Below are positions 23,181-35,565 of a stretch of DNA of 64,000 nucleotides, in pieces. The DNA is from Tragulus kanchil (lineage: Eukaryota; Chordata; Mammalia; Artiodactyla; Tragulidae): the NCBI GenBank assembly GCA_022376925.1, contig JAIOJX010000001.1:2575501-2639500 (forward strand), in the 5' to 3' direction. Both the position numbers and the translations under genes were made by a program. The stretch's first letter is position 1. Every line of letters begins with the position of its first letter. The notes below the pieces were generated by a model that searched no databases, was not told the DNA's origin, and was given only the letters and a program-made list of their open reading frames with translations.

Positions 23181-23940
23181 GGTCCTTCAAACTGTACTCT
23201 TTCTAGAAACAGGTGAATCTAGCCTCTCTAGTTATTCTCTAACTATAACAAACATCAAGAAAGTACAAGAATCAGATCAAGGACCTGGGCTTTGTGTTTT
23301 GGGGACCAAGTGATGCCAAATAACAGATTCTGGTGATTTGTTACCAAATGTCTTTTTCATTTTATCTTTCTTGTGTTTTCCCTTTTTTCAGCCTTCCCTA
23401 CTTCAACCCTTGATTCTTTGGTTGAATCTTAGAGCAGTTAATATATTTTATTTCCAATTACTTTTGGCTTCCCTCTAGTGATTGCTTTTAGAAAACGTTT
23501 CTCTTTCTAAATATATGTAGTCTTGAAATATTTTTGAAAGAAGAATGGATTAAAGGTTGAAAGAAGACCAGTCCATCAGTGAGTATTCTAGTCTCTTTTG
23601 CTCCATTTAAGTCTTATTAGTGCTTGTTGAGCACTGTATGCTTCTTTACTGAGTTTGGACCTGTCTCTGCTAGAGCCCCATTCTTCATCTCATTTCCTTT
23701 TGTGCTATTAGTTTCCTGAGAGCAAAGCCTGTATCTTATTCATCTTCACTTTGCCAGACCCTAAAGAAAGGAGTAAATTCTCAAGAAAGTTTTGCTGAAT
23801 AAATACTATCTTATTCTTGCTCCACCATAGCATTTCTGTCTTTGAAATGTCAAGTAGCCAACTTTCATTAATTAGTTTATCTAAAATATTTAGTTTTGGA
23901 TTACTACTGTCCTAATAATTACTCGGTTCTTGTAATGTCA
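23181..23940. other. Unique sequence (repeated at 24334-25092)
   Basis: No recognised repeat or coding frame. Confidence 0.4.
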
Positions 23941-25336
23941 GAATCCATAGACAGAGGAGCCTGGCAGGCTACAGTCTATGGGGTGCAAAGAGTCAGACAC
24001 GATTGAGCAATTAACACTTTCACTATTTTTCACTGCAACAAAGGTACATGTTAAGGATTATTTCACTCAGAGTGAGGATTAAGACTCCAGTGATGGAATG
24101 ACTTCCTTCAAATTTTGTGTGCTTGTGTGTGCTCAGTTGCATTTGACTCCTTGCAACCTCATAGACTGTAGCCCATGAGGCTCCTCTGTCCATGGAATCC
24201 TACAGGCAAGAATACTGGAGTGGGTTGCCACTTCCTCCTCCAGGGGATCTTCCCGACACAAGGATTGAACCCATGTCTCCTGCAACTCCTGTATTGTTAG
24301 GTGGATTTTTTACCACTGCTCCACCTAAGTAGCGGTCCTTCAAACTGTACTCTTTCTAGAAACAGGTGAATCTAGCCTCTCTAGTTATTCTCTAACTATA
24401 ACAAACATCAAGAAAGTACAAGAATCAGATCAAGGACCTGGGCTTTGTGTTTTGGGGACCAAGTGATGCCAAATAACAGATTCTGGTGATTTGTTACCAA
24501 ATGTCTTTTTCATTTTATCTTTCTTGTGTTTTCCCTTTTTTCAGCCTTCCCTACTTCAACCCTTGATTCTTTGGTTGAATCTTAGAGCAGTTAATATATT
24601 TTATTTCCAATTACTTTTGGCTTCCCTCTAGTGATTGCTTTTAGAAAACGTTTCTCTTTCTAAATATATGTAGTCTTGAAATATTTTTGAAAGAAGAATG
24701 GATTAAAGGTTGAAAGAAGACCAGTCCATCAGTGAGTATTCTAGTCTCTTTTGCTCCATTTAAGTCTTATTAGTGCTTGTTGAGCACTGTATGCTTCTTT
24801 ACTGAGTTTGGACCTGTCTCTGCTAGAGCCCCATTCTTCATCTCATTTCCTTTTGTGCTATTAGTTTCCTGAGAGCAAAGCCTGTATCTTATTCATCTTC
24901 ACTTTGCCAGACCCTAAAGAAAGGAGTAAATTCTCAAGAAAGTTTTGCTGAATAAATACTATCTTATTCTTGCTCCACCATAGCATTTCTGTCTTTGAAA
25001 TGTCAAGTAGCCAACTTTCATTAATTAGTTTATCTAAAATATTTAGTTTTGGATTACTACTGTCCTAATAATTACTCGGTTCTTGTAATGTCTACAGGCA
25101 AGAAGGGACATTAATAGGGAATCTGTTGCTTAGCTAACTATGTTAACCTACTGCTGAGAATATATAGGAATAGACTCTAACTAGAAAAGCAGTGTGAGGG
25201 AATGTTTCTTTCTAGTGATATTTGGTTTGAGCCTTGAAGAATCTATAGAATTTGGTTAATCAGATGAAACAAGAGAGAGGTGAGCAGGAGGAGCAACTCA
25301 AAAGTAAGACAGATCATAAAAGGTTTGGGAATGGGG

Positions 25337-25545
25337 CTTCTGAGGTGGCACTGATGGTGAAAAACCCAGCTGCCAACATAGGAGATGTAGGTTTGATCCC
25401 TGAATCAGAAAGATTCCCTGGAGGAAGTCAAGGCAACCCATTCCAGTATTCTTGCCTGGAGAATCCCATGGACATGGAAGTCTGATGGGCTACAGTGCAT
25501 GGAGTCACAAAGAGTTGGACATGACTGAAGCAACTTAGCATGCAT
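25337..25545 (+). mobile_element. Bov-tA SINE, diverged
   Basis: ggggcttctgaggtggcact, ggtttgatccctgaatcaga, ccagtattcttgcctggaga and gagttggacatgactgaagc. Complete but more diverged than its neighbours. Confidence 0.88.
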
Positions 25546-26375
25546 ACACATGGCTTTCATGATAACTGAAGAGTAGCATATGAAAGGAAGGAATGAGGCT
25601 TGAGAAGTAGTGAGAGCTCAGGTAATGCATCACATTATATGAAAGCTTTAGGAGATGAAACTTTATTGTATGTGCAATAGAGAGTGACATCAGTTTGTAA
25701 GTTATGACTCTGGTAGCACTGTGAAAGGCAAACTGACTAGAGCTGCCCTAGCTGCACAGAACTGGATAGGAGGCTATTGCAGTAGTTCAGTTGAAAAATG
25801 GTGACTTGAACAAAGGTAGTGGCAATGAATATGAAAATAAAGAAATGTGTTTGAGTGACATTTAGAAGATTGAGCCAAAGAAATCAGTTAGATAAGGGTG
25901 AGAGAAATAAAAAGTGTCATGGTTGACTCACAAATCATGGTGCTAAAAACTCAGGTGGAAGGAAGAACAGATACTGGCAGAAGAAAGATGGACGGTTTGG
26001 ACATGAGCCCGAAGGATGTGTAGTACATCAAAGTCAAGGTCGTATCTTTTAGGAGGTTGGGTAGAAGAGATATGAGCTCAGGAAATAGCATGGTAGATAA
26101 AAGATTTGCATGTCATCAGCATAGAGGTGATACTTGAGATAGGAAGTTTTCTGGGATTGGAAAATGACCCCAGGCATCTTCTGCCTTCTGTGTTCCATTG
26201 TTGCTCCAGTTTTAGCTCCTAGAGATTGAGTTCTTCCAATGTCACCTATGCATGCATAAGGAAACTGGCTGCAGTTTATCCAGTATATTGGTATATGAAG
26301 CAAGAAAGTATTTCAGATTACATGGTCAATTACACTGTCAGAAGTATTCCACTGTATTGCTTTTAAATAGAAACT
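25546..26375. other. Unique sequence, no recognised feature
   Basis: No gene or repeat recognised. The 84-codon minus frame has no motif. Confidence 0.35.
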
Positions 26376-26379
26376 ATTG

Positions 26380-26742
26380 GTTAAGCTTTTTGGTTTAGAT
26401 GGCACTCATGAAATATCTATAGCCACAGCATCATACTTAATGGTGAAAGACAAACTGTCTTCTCTTATGGTCAAAAATAAGACAAGAATGTCTGCTCTTA
26501 TCATTTCCATTCAGCATTGCAATAAAAATAACAAAGCAAAACAAATGAACGAACTCATAAAACCCAAGAAATAATAGGCATCCATATTGGAAAGGCAGAG
26601 TGATCAAAATTGTCCTTCTTTGCAGATGACATGCTCATTTTTACAAACCTATGATTTCTATAAATAATGCTAGAAAAAAATAAGTGAACTTACCAAGATT
26701 GCAGGATACCAGATTAATGTACAAAAGCCAACTGTTAACTAA
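26380..26742 (+). mobile_element. Old L1 ORF2 relic with FADD motif
   Basis: ggcatccatattggaaaggc precedes ttctttgcagatgacatgct, which reads F-F-A-D-D-M-L. The FADD core of L1 reverse transcriptase lies at 26619-26630. The sequence then follows ORF2 (gcaggataccagattaatgt) until an LTR-like block interrupts it. Frameshifted and stopped; it resumes at 27235. Confidence 0.75.
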
Positions 26743-27213
26743 AAACGATGAATAGCTTGAGAGTTGCAAGTGCAGTTTTATTTGGGACACAATTAGGACT
26801 GCAGCCTGGGATAGCTCTGAGAGACAGCTCCCAAGAGGTCGTGGGGGAAAGGTCAATATATATGGTTTTGATGAAGGGAGAGTTCAATACCATTAAACAG
26901 TCATTTTACAAAGGATTTTCCGTTAGTCATGAGGATCTGATGTCACCATAAAGGGATTTAATGCTTTTCTAGATATGAAGAAATGCAAGGATTGCGATCA
27001 TAAAATCTGTTTCTGAAAACATCCACCTATCTAAAGATCTGCCCAATAGACTCTCTGGAGAACAGCATGCCTCACTCTTCCTTGAACCACCTCTGGGGCT
27101 GCTGAAGGTCAGCAGCTTCTAATAGCACAGGGTTCAATCTCTGCAGAGGCGGATGACAATGCCCCTGTTGTTCAGTCATTGGCAGTGTAATTGGTAAATG
27201 CCAATTTGTAGTT
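26743..27213. mobile_element. LTR-like block inserted in the L1
   Basis: The block starts TGTTAAC and ends GTTGACA, and splits an L1 that continues on both sides. It contains gcagttttatttgggacaca, ggatagctctgagagacagc and gcggatgacaatgcccctgt. TG...CA ends and size fit a solo LTR. I cannot name the family and the flanking duplication is not clear. Confidence 0.4.
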
Positions 27214-27234
27214 GACACAAAATTTTTTCTATAT

Positions 27235-28040
27235 CCTAGCAAGAGAAACTGAAAAATTAAATGAAATTTACAGTTATAATGTCATAAAATATGAAGTACT
27301 TAAGTATAAGTCTAACAAAGCATAAGAATGGCTTGTGCAATGAAAGCTAATAAACACTATTGAGGAAAATTGAAGAAGAGCTACATAGAGAGATATTGTT
27401 TTCATGGGATGAAAAACTCAGTATTATAAGATACCAGTTTTCTGAATAGACACACCAGAAATAAATCCAAACACCTACAGTCAATTAATCTTTGATGAAG
27501 AAGACAAGAATACAAGAGACAGTCTCTTCAGCAAGTGCTGCTGGGAATGTTGGATGGCCACATATAAATCAATGAAGTTAGAACACACCCTCACACCACA
27601 CTCAAAAATAAACTCAAATGGCTTAAAGACTTAAATATAAAATATGACACTATAAGACTCCTAAAAGAGAACATAGCAAAACATTCTGACATACATCAGC
27701 TATATTTTCTTATATTAGTTTCCAAAGGCAAATAATTAAAAAGCAAAAATAATTAAAAGCAAAAGTAAACAAATGGGATCTAATCAAATGTAAAAGATTG
27801 CACAGCAAAGGAAACCATAAACAAAATGAAAAGACAATGTATGGACTGGGAGAAAATTTTTGCAAACGATGAAAATGACAAGATCTTACTTTCTAAAACA
27901 GACATAAAGCTCATACAAACCAATACCAAAAAATTAACAACTCAAACAAAAAATGGGCAAAAGACTTAAATAGACATTTCCCCAGACAAGATGTATAGAT
28001 GGTCAACAGGCATGTGAAAAGTTGATCAATACAGTTGTTG
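27235..28040 (+). mobile_element. Old L1 ORF2 relic, continuation
   Basis: cactattgaggaaaattgaa, taaatccaaacacctacagt, ttgatgaagaagacaagaat and aaagattgcacagcaaagga follow L1 ORF2 downstream of the reverse transcriptase. It stops at about 28040 where BovB starts and resumes at 30319. Confidence 0.8.
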
Positions 28041-28143
28041 CCCAAGAAAATAAAATCTGTCACTGCTTCCACTTTTTTCCCATCTATTTACCATGAAGTG
28101 ATAGGACTGTATGCCATGATCTCAGTTTTATGAATGTTGGACT

Positions 28144-28344
28144 TCAAAGTTTTGCACTCTCCTCTTCAAGACTCATCAAGAGGCTCTTTAGTTCCTCTTC
28201 ACTTTCTGCCATTAGGGTGGTGTCATCTGCATATCTGAGGTTGTTGATATTTTTCCTGGCAATCTTGATTCCAGCCTGTGAGTCATCCAGTCCAGCATTT
28301 CTCATGATATACTCTGCATAGAAGCTAAATAAGCACAGTGACAA
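28144..28344 (-). pseudogene. BovB reverse transcriptase fragment (YADD)
   Basis: A 66-residue open segment of the broken BovB ORF. It holds Y-A-E-Y-I-M-R-N at residues 9-16 and N-L-R-Y-A-D-D-T at 35-42, with the catalytic YADD at 38-41, followed by an acidic ESEEEL patch. Catalytic aspartates are present, but the frame is closed on both sides, so no enzyme is made. Confidence 0.85.
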
Positions 28345-29717
28345 TATAGAGGTTTGTCATACACCTTTCCCAATTTTGAACCAGTCCCTGTTCCATGTTC
28401 AGTCCTAACTGTTGCTTCTTGACCTGCGTGCAGATTTCTCAGGAGGCAGGTAAGGAAGGTGGTCTGGTAATCCCAAATTTGATCTCTGGTTCCTCTGCTT
28501 TTTCAAAATCCAGCTTGTATATCTGGAAGTAAGTGTTCACATACTATTGAAGCCTAGCTGGAAGGATTTTGAGCTTTACCTTTCTAGCATGTGAAATGAG
28601 CATGATTGTGAAGTATTTTGAACATTCTTTAGCATTGCCCTTCTTTGGGATTGGAATGATAATTGACCTTTCCAGTTCTGTGGTCATTGCTGTATTTTCC
28701 AAATTTACTGGCGTATTAGGTGCAGCACTTTAACAGCATCATCTTTTAGGATTTAAAATAGCTCAGCTGGAATTCCATCATTTCCAACTGGCTTTGTTTT
28801 TAGTAATGCTTCTTAAGGCCCACTTGACTTCGCACTCCAAGATTTCTTACTCTAGGTGAGTGGCCACACTATCATGCTTATCCTGGTCATTAATACATTT
28901 TTTAATACACTTTGTGTATTCTTGCCACCTCTTTCTCTAATATTCTTGAAGAGATCTCTAGTCTTTCCCATTTTATTGTTTTCCTCTCCTTTTTTGGCAC
29001 TGTTCATTCAAGATGGCCTTCTTATCTCCCCCTGCTATTCTCTGGAACTCTGCATTCAGTTGGGTATATCTTTCCTTTTCTCCTTTGCCTTTCACTTCTC
29101 TTCTTTTCTCAGCTATTTGTAAGGCCTCCTCAGACAAGCCTTGGCCTGCTTCCATTTCTTTTTCTTGGAGATGGTTTTTGTCAGCAACCTCTGAACAATG
29201 TTACAAATCTTTGTCCATAGTTCTTAAGGCACTCTGTCTACCAGATCTAATCCCTTGAATGAACTCCATTGTATAATTGTAAGGGATTTGATTTAGGTCA
29301 TATTTGAATGGGCTACTGGTTTTCTCTACTTTCTTCAATTTAAGCCTGAATTTTGCAATAAGGAGCTCATGGTCTGAGCCACGGTCAGCTCTGGGTCATG
29401 TTTTTGCTAACCGTATAGAGCTTCTCCATCTTTGACTGCAAAGAATATAATCAATCTGATTTCAGTATTGACTATCTGGTGATGTCCACATGTAGAGTCA
29501 TCTCTTGTGTTGTTGGAAGAGGGTATTTCTGTGACCAGTATGTTCTCTTGGAAAAACTGTGTTAGCCGTTGTCCTGCTTCATTTTGTACTCTAAGGCCAA
29601 ACCTACCTGTTACTCCAGGTATCTCTTGACTTCCTACTTTTGCACTCCAGTCCCAGTCCCCTATGATTAAAAGGGCTATCTTTTGGGTGTTAGTTATAGA
29701 AGGTCTTGTAGGTCTTC

Positions 29718-30035
29718 CTAGAATGATTCAACTTCAGTTTCTTTGACATTAGTGGTTGGAGCATAGACTTGGATTACTGTGGTATTGAAAGGTTTGCCTT
29801 GGAAATGAACCAAGATTATTCCATCATTTTTGAGATTGCACCAAAGTACTGCATTATGGATTTTGCTGACTATGAGGGTTACTCCATTTCTTCTAAGGGA
29901 TCCTTGTCCACAGTCGTAGATATAATGGTCATCTGAATTAAATTCACCCATTCCTGTCCATTTTAGTCCACTGATTCCTAAAATGTTCACTCTTGCCACC
30001 ACCTGCTTGACCATGGGCAATTTACCTTGATTCAT
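29718..30035 (-). pseudogene. BovB AP-endonuclease-like N-terminal fragment
   Basis: A 105-residue open segment. G-I-S-G-L-K-W-T-G at residues 35-43 matches the LGISELKW-type endonuclease motif with the usual Glu replaced by Gly, which would probably weaken activity. D-D-H-Y-I-Y-D follows at about 50-56, and V-I-Q-V-Y-A-P-T at about 86-93. It is a partial endonuclease domain in a dead element. Confidence 0.8.
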
Positions 30036-30318
30036 GGACCTAGCATTCCAGGTTTGCAGGCAATATTGTTCTTTACAGCATCAGACTTTGTGTTCACCAC
30101 CAGATACATCCACAACCAAGTGTCTTTTCCACCTTGACTCAGCCTCTTCATTCCTTCTGGAGTTATTTCTCCACTCTTCCCTATAGTAGATTGGACATCT
30201 ACCAAGCTGGAGGGCTCATCTTCTGGTGTCATATCTTTCTGTCCTTTCATTATGTTCATGGGGTTCTCAAGGCAAGAATATTGAAGTGATTTGCCATTCC
30301 CTTCTCCAGTGGAGTACC

Positions 30319-30870
30319 TGAAACACTAATACACTTCTTTTAGAAATGGGAAATGGTACAACCACTTTGGAAAATATTTCTGCAGTTTCTTTGAAAGTGA
30401 AACATGCCCCTACCATAGAACCCTGCCATACCTACCACCTGCCAAACATATCACTCTGGGATATTTACTTGAGTGGCAAAACATATGTCCACTCAAAGAT
30501 TTGTAACAAATGTTAATAGTAACTGTAATTGTAATAGCCAAAATATGTGAAAAAAAAAAAACCAAAATGTCCATTTTCAGGTGAATGTATGAACAGTGGT
30601 ATTTACAGAAAATGGAATTTTACTTAGCAATGAAAATGAACTATTGATATGTGCTTCAATGTGAATGGATCTTAAATAAATATGCTGAATGAAAAAAACT
30701 AGACAAAATGCATACAGGCTATATAACTATATAACATTCAAACTAAACTGTAGTGACGGAAAGCAGATCAGTGTTTGGGGATGAGATAGGAGATGTCACA
30801 GGTATTTACATATATCAAAACTTATATAAAATGATTGATTTTTACAAGATATATGTTAAAAATAAAAAAG
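30319..30870 (+). mobile_element. Old L1, final part after the BovB insertion
   Basis: tggtacaaccactttggaaa, tacttagcaatgaaaatgaa, tgaatggatcttaaataaat and tgggggatgagatagga-like sequence correspond to the end of L1 ORF2 and the start of its 3' UTR. Around 150 bases of L1 seem to be missing at the BovB junction. Confidence 0.7.
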
Positions 30871-31224
30871 ATGAAGTCCTGGTAGCCGGCTACTTGTAAC
30901 ACAAACTTACAAATTTGTATCAATCCTTTATTTTATCTTTCCAAACTCAGACAAACTTTTATGAATCCTCTACTCAGCTTTAGAGATGTATGCTCTTATC
31001 TGAGCAATTCTGTCTCTGTCTTCCCTATTTACCTTTTTATCTCTGTCCCTATGAATCTAGAATCACTTAAGAAGTTTTTGGAAGTGCTTTTTCATTTACT
31101 TTTTAGACAACATCAGAAAAATCAAATGAATTACTATATAAGATGGATGCAGGCATAAATTATAGCACCTTTTAATTTTCAATTATATCAGAAAACCAAG
31201 TGAAAACTGGCTTAAATGCTGCAG

Positions 31225-31300
31225 ATAAGACGCATGGCAAAAACCATTCCAATATTGTAAAATAATTATCCTCCGATTAAAATAAATTAAGTTAAAAAGA
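31225..31300 (+). mobile_element. L1 3' tip
   Basis: gcatggcaaaaaccattcca, atattgtaaaataattatcc and tccgattaaaataaat match the last 70 or so bases of the artiodactyl L1 3' UTR. Confidence 0.65.
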
Positions 31301-31829
31301 GACTAGAGATGCATAAATTGAATGACTCTTTTTATGCACACAATCTTAATATATGGCCCATTCTTTCTCTTAGAAGCTCACTCTCATTTGGTCTACTTTA
31401 ATCCTTCTAATTTATTTTAAAGTTGACATCATATCTACTCTGTTCTGAGTGTTGTAATGGCTTTTGACCAAAAGTAATACAATCTTGACATGGTCAGAAC
31501 ATGAGGGAAATGTTCTAATAAAGAAAGTGGTTGACCAGTAGAACTGTCAGAGGGCTCATTGACAAAGTCCTTTTCTACCTCAAGTTTTGAGGATTCTATA
31601 CTCTGTTATACTACGTGGGCTCTTAACCTGGAGCCTGATCACCCTTGAAATTGCAGATGAAATTGTATGTGTACACTAATTTTTCTGGAGTGAAGGTTCA
31701 AACTTTTCATCACTTTGCTCCTTTCATGTGTAAGATTGCCTGTTCATACTCTCTCCCAAGTCTAAGTAATTCACCAGCTTATCTTTTTTGAATAGAAGGA
31801 AAGAGAGGGAGAGAGTGAGGGTGAAGGGA
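31301..31829. other. Unique sequence, no recognised feature
   Basis: Purine-rich near 31795-31835 (gaaagagagggagagagtga). No gene seen. Confidence 0.35.
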
Positions 31830-32095
31830 TGAGGGCGGGCCACTTCTATTGGTCTTTCATTTATCTATTTTCATCCATCTTTGTTCTTTGACCCATGTGG
31901 GCCTCCCATCACAGTGGCCTCTGCTGTCGCAGAGCACTGGCTCTGGGCGCATGCGCTCCAGAGCTCCGGCTAGGTAATTGGACACATCGGTCCAGCTGCT
32001 CCGTGGCACGTGGGATCTTCCCAGGTCAGGGATCGAACAAGAGCCCCTTGCACTGCAAGGTGGTATCCTTACCCACTGGACCACCAGGGAAGCCC
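31830..32095 (-). mobile_element. Long CHR-type SINE
   Basis: Minus-strand order: gggcttccctggtggtccag, tgcagtgcaaggggctc, B-box-like gttcgatccctgacc, gaagatcccacgtgcc, then agctctggagcgcatgcg, the ccaatagaagtggcccgc tail. More diverged than the copies near 50 kb. No clear target-site duplication. Confidence 0.85.
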
Positions 32096-32099
32096 CAGG

Positions 32100-32519
32100 A
32101 TTGAATCTTGATTTCACTTTTCCTTTACTCAAGTCTTTGGTGTTTCCCTCTTCTCTGTCAGGGTTCTGCGTAAGGATGATATATTTCTCCAGCTATATTG
32201 GCTTCTAGCCTCAGTTAGTACCTTCGCTTGGCAAAGACAAAGATTTAATAATGGCAAGGAGCGCTGTCTTTCTCCCTGAGGCCACAGCATCTAGGGCATC
32301 TTCTCTCCTCATATCCTCTGACAGAGGGTGAAACTTGGATCTCATGATGGCTTGTCTCACAATTGTATACCAACTCCCTGTACTTGATAAATTAATTTAG
32401 CAAGTTGTGGTCACTGTTTTCATAGAGTATCAGGGCAGTCAGAGCCCTTGAAGATCATACTGTCTATCACTCTCCCTGCCATGATCCCTTTGTTTTCCAC
32501 ATATGCATTAGGATAAGGT
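32100..32519. other. Unique sequence, no recognised feature
   Basis: No repeat or gene recognised. Confidence 0.35.
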
Positions 32520-32730
32520 GGCTTCCCAGGTGGTTCAGTGGTAAAGAACCTGCCTGCCAATGCAGGAGATCTGGGTTCAATCCCTGGGCTGGGAAGACCT
32601 CTGGAGAAGGGCATGGGAAGCCACTCCAGTATTCCTGCCTTGGAAACCCCATGGACAGAGGAGCCTGGTGGGGTACAGTCCATAGGGTTTCAAAGAGTCT
32701 GATATGACTGAGCAAATAAACAATGACAAG
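32520..32730 (+). mobile_element. Bov-tA SINE
   Basis: ggcttcccaggtggttcagt, gggttcaatccctgggctgg, gaagccactccagtattcct and gtctgatatgactgagcaaa. Its right half recurs with small losses at 33726-33830 because of D6. Confidence 0.92.
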
Positions 32731-32914
32731 TGAGGATAAGAAGAGAGAAGGGACTGGCACAAAGCTACACATGAGGTACACAGATCAGGATTGAAGCCAA
32801 GGGGGCTCTGACACCAGTCAGTGCTATTTCCACAGCACCTTGTTTTTAGTTATATTGCCAGGCATAATGGCTTATTTTACTGACTATCCTTTTTTTTTTT
32901 TTTTCAATGAAAAC

Positions 32915-32966
32915 AATCACAAATCCATATTGTGTGCCAAAATCACAAATCCATATTGTGTGCCAA
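32915..32966. repeat. 26-base direct repeat, two copies
   Basis: aatcacaaatccatattgtg plus tgccaa occurs twice head to tail (32915-32940 and 32941-32966). The same pair is at 34017-34068 in the D6 duplicate. Confidence 0.85.
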
Positions 32967-33697
32967 ACACTGTGCACACAAACACTGTGCTGGGGAAAAT
33001 GCTGACAGGAGCAAACCATCCCTGTCCTAAGGTGCTCCCAGACTTAGATGAAGGGTTGTTTTTTGTAGTACTGATTTGGGCTTAGTGCAACAGAACAGGT
33101 TGATTATCATCATTACCATTATCTCCACCTCCAGGCATCCACCCACCTGCACAGAGCTAACTAAGGTCTCAAATGCTCTGAAACAGAGGCAGCACACAGC
33201 ATTTAGCACCATTTCATTGATTCACATGAATGCACAAGCATTCAGGGAGCACCTGCTGATTCAATCCAGCAAAGATGGAATTAATCATCAAAAGAGAAAG
33301 CTCAGGTTCCTACTGAGTGGTTCTGTGCATGTTTGCTATGAAAGGTAATCCTATATTAACCATGAACATCCTTTGGAGTGGTCTTTTTAGTATTTCATTT
33401 GATTTTTTTTGTGTAAACTAGGAGGACAAGAGTTTAGGACATGCTGCAGCTGAAGCTCCTGATTTCCACAACCTTATAGTGCTCTATTTTTTTTTTTTTT
33501 GATGAGACTCCCACATATAACAGTTTGTTTTCTTTTTTTAAAAAAAACAAAGAAATGGAAAAACAGTACATTAACTAAGAAGCCTAACTTTCTGCCCTGG
33601 AAAAGTCTTCCAGAGAAGTAACTGCATCTCGGGGAGGAGATTCTAAGGAGAGAATGACACACAAAAGAACGGGTACAAATACGAAGGACCAAGGTCA
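32967..33697. other. Unique sequence (repeated at 34069-34799)
   Basis: The 90-codon frame at 33076 has an identical twin at 34178 because of D6. No domain is visible. I do not call it a gene. Confidence 0.4.
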
Positions 33698-34799
33698 AAA
33701 GGAAGTGGGAAAAATAGGATGCTCTGAAGGGCATGGGAAGCCACTGTATTCCTGCCTTGGAAACCCCATGGACAGAGGATTACAGTCCATAGGGTTTCAA
33801 AGAGTCTGATATGACTGAGCAAATAAACAATGACAAGTGAGGATAAGAAGAGAGAAGGGACTGGCACAAAGCTACACATGAGGTACACAGATCAGGATTG
33901 AAGCCAAGGGGGCTCTGACACCAGTCAGTGCTATTTCCACAGCACCTTGTTTTTAGTTATATTGCCAGGCATAATGGCTTATTTTACTGACTATCCTTTT
34001 TTTTTTCAATGAAAACAATCACAAATCCATATTGTGTGCCAAAATCACAAATCCATATTGTGTGCCAAACACTGTGCACACAAACACTGTGCTGGGGAAA
34101 ATGCTGACAGGAGCAAACCATCCCTGTCCTAAGGTGCTCCCAGACTTAGATGAAGGGTTGTTTTTTGTAGTACTGATTTGGGCTTAGTGCAACAGAACAG
34201 GTTGATTATCATCATTACCATTATCTCCACCTCCAGGCATCCACCCACCTGCACAGAGCTAACTAAGGTCTCAAATGCTCTGAAACAGAGGCAGCACACA
34301 GCATTTAGCACCATTTCATTGATTCACATGAATGCACAAGCATTCAGGGAGCACCTGCTGATTCAATCCAGCAAAGATGGAATTAATCATCAAAAGAGAA
34401 AGCTCAGGTTCCTACTGAGTGGTTCTGTGCATGTTTGCTATGAAAGGTAATCCTATATTAACCATGAACATCCTTTGGAGTGGTCTTTTTAGTATTTCAT
34501 TTGATTTTTTTTGTGTAAACTAGGAGGACAAGAGTTTAGGACATGCTGCAGCTGAAGCTCCTGATTTCCACAACCTTATAGTGCTCTATTTTTTTTTTTT
34601 TTGATGAGACTCCCACATATAACAGTTTGTTTTCTTTTTTTAAAAAAAACAAAGAAATGGAAAAACAGTACATTAACTAAGAAGCCTAACTTTCTGCCCT
34701 GGAAAAGTCTTCCAGAGAAGTAACTGCATCTCGGGGAGGAGATTCTAAGGAGAGAATGACACACAAAAGAACGGGTACAAATACGAAGGACCAAGGTCA

Positions 34800-35215
34800 G
34801 GAAGTGAAGGAAGTAGGATACCCCTGGAAAAGTCCCCAGTCTGTGATGCGCATCAGCCAAGACCTGATAGAAATAAAGGAGGGGCAAGCAAATTACCTGA
34901 GAGCTGCTGGGAGTGCAAATTCTAGGAAGGACATGAAGGTGGGAAGAAGTCAGGGCCATGTGCCTTGGTCAGCAGACAGTCTTGTCTGGCAAAGGAGCAA
35001 AGGCAGGGAGAAGCAGGCAAGTCACCAAGAGCTGGACAGAGGAGTTATATCTTCTAGGACTTTACACAGATTCAAATATGTTTCCTAGAAAAAGACAGGG
35101 TACAGGGAGAGGGCAGGAGAGTGATGCTGTCTGCCAGTGAGTCTATAGCCCAGTGTGCATGTGCAGCAGACACGGGAGCCGCATGTAGTTTCAGCTGCTC
35201 TCAGCTCCTAAAAAC
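34800..35215. other. Unique sequence, no recognised feature
   Basis: Purine-rich on the plus strand. An open frame of 110 codons from 34756 has a basic, low-complexity composition and starts inside the duplicate. Not supported as coding. Confidence 0.35.
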
Positions 35216-35230
35216 ATCTACTCTTTTTTA

Positions 35231-35565
35231 TTTTTTTTAGATTTATTTATTTATTTATTTAGGGCGGGGGTCGGGTTGGGGAGGGAGGGGAGCGGGCGGG
35301 CCACTTCTATTGGTCTTTCATTTCTCTATTTTCATCCGTCTTTGGTCTTTGTTCTTTGGCTCCTGTGGGCCTCCCATCGCAGTGGCCTCTGTCGTTGCAG
35401 AGCGCTGGCTCTGGGCACGTGCATTCCAGAGCTCTGGCTCGGTAATTGGACACATCGGTCCAGCCGCTCCGTGGCACGTGGGATCTTCCCAGGCCAGGGA
35501 TCGAACCGGCGCCCCTTGCACTGCAAGGCGGTGTCCTTACCCACTGGGCCACCAGGGGAAACCCC
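35231..35565 (-). mobile_element. Long CHR-type SINE with target-site duplication
   Basis: Full-length copy: the minus strand runs from gtttcccctggtggcccag through gttcgatccctggcctgg and gaccgatgtgtccaattacc to the ccaatagaagtggcccgccc tail and a (ttta)n A-rich end. Flanks catctactctttttt at 35216-35230 and 35566-35580 are the target-site duplication. Little divergence from the 49-50 kb copies. Confidence 0.92.

Larger units (their letters stand above)
22787..25092. repeat. Adjacent direct duplication D5, period about 1154
   Basis: Copy A is 22787-23939 and copy B 23941-25092. Differences are G-run and T-run lengths (tatgggggtgc against tatggggtgc; attttttcac against atttttcac) and a lost C near the left end. 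The boundary falls in the middle of a Bov-tA SINE. Likely artefact. Confidence 0.9.
28045..30318 (-). mobile_element. BovB (RTE) LINE, 3'-incomplete, antisense
   Basis: On the minus strand the element begins near 30318 and runs through an AP-endonuclease-like region (29718-30035) to the reverse transcriptase with YADD at 28222-28233. It breaks off near 28045, before the usual BovB 3' end. It contains several frame breaks. It sits inside an older sense L1. BovB is the horizontally acquired LINE of ruminants, and its presence anchors the taxon. Confidence 0.9.
32606..34799. repeat. Adjacent direct duplication D6, period about 1102
   Basis: Copy A is 32606-33697 with a garbled tail to 33725. 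Copy B is 33726-34799. The first 60 bases of B have lost pieces (ccactgtattcc against ccactccagtattcc; gaggattacag against gaggagcctggtgg). The T-run at 32890 is longer than that at 33999. The body is otherwise the same. Likely artefact. Confidence 0.9.

Noticed and set aside
28144..30035. An intact BovB protein gene
   Set aside because: The open segments are separate, the frame is broken between them, and the 3' part of the element is absent.
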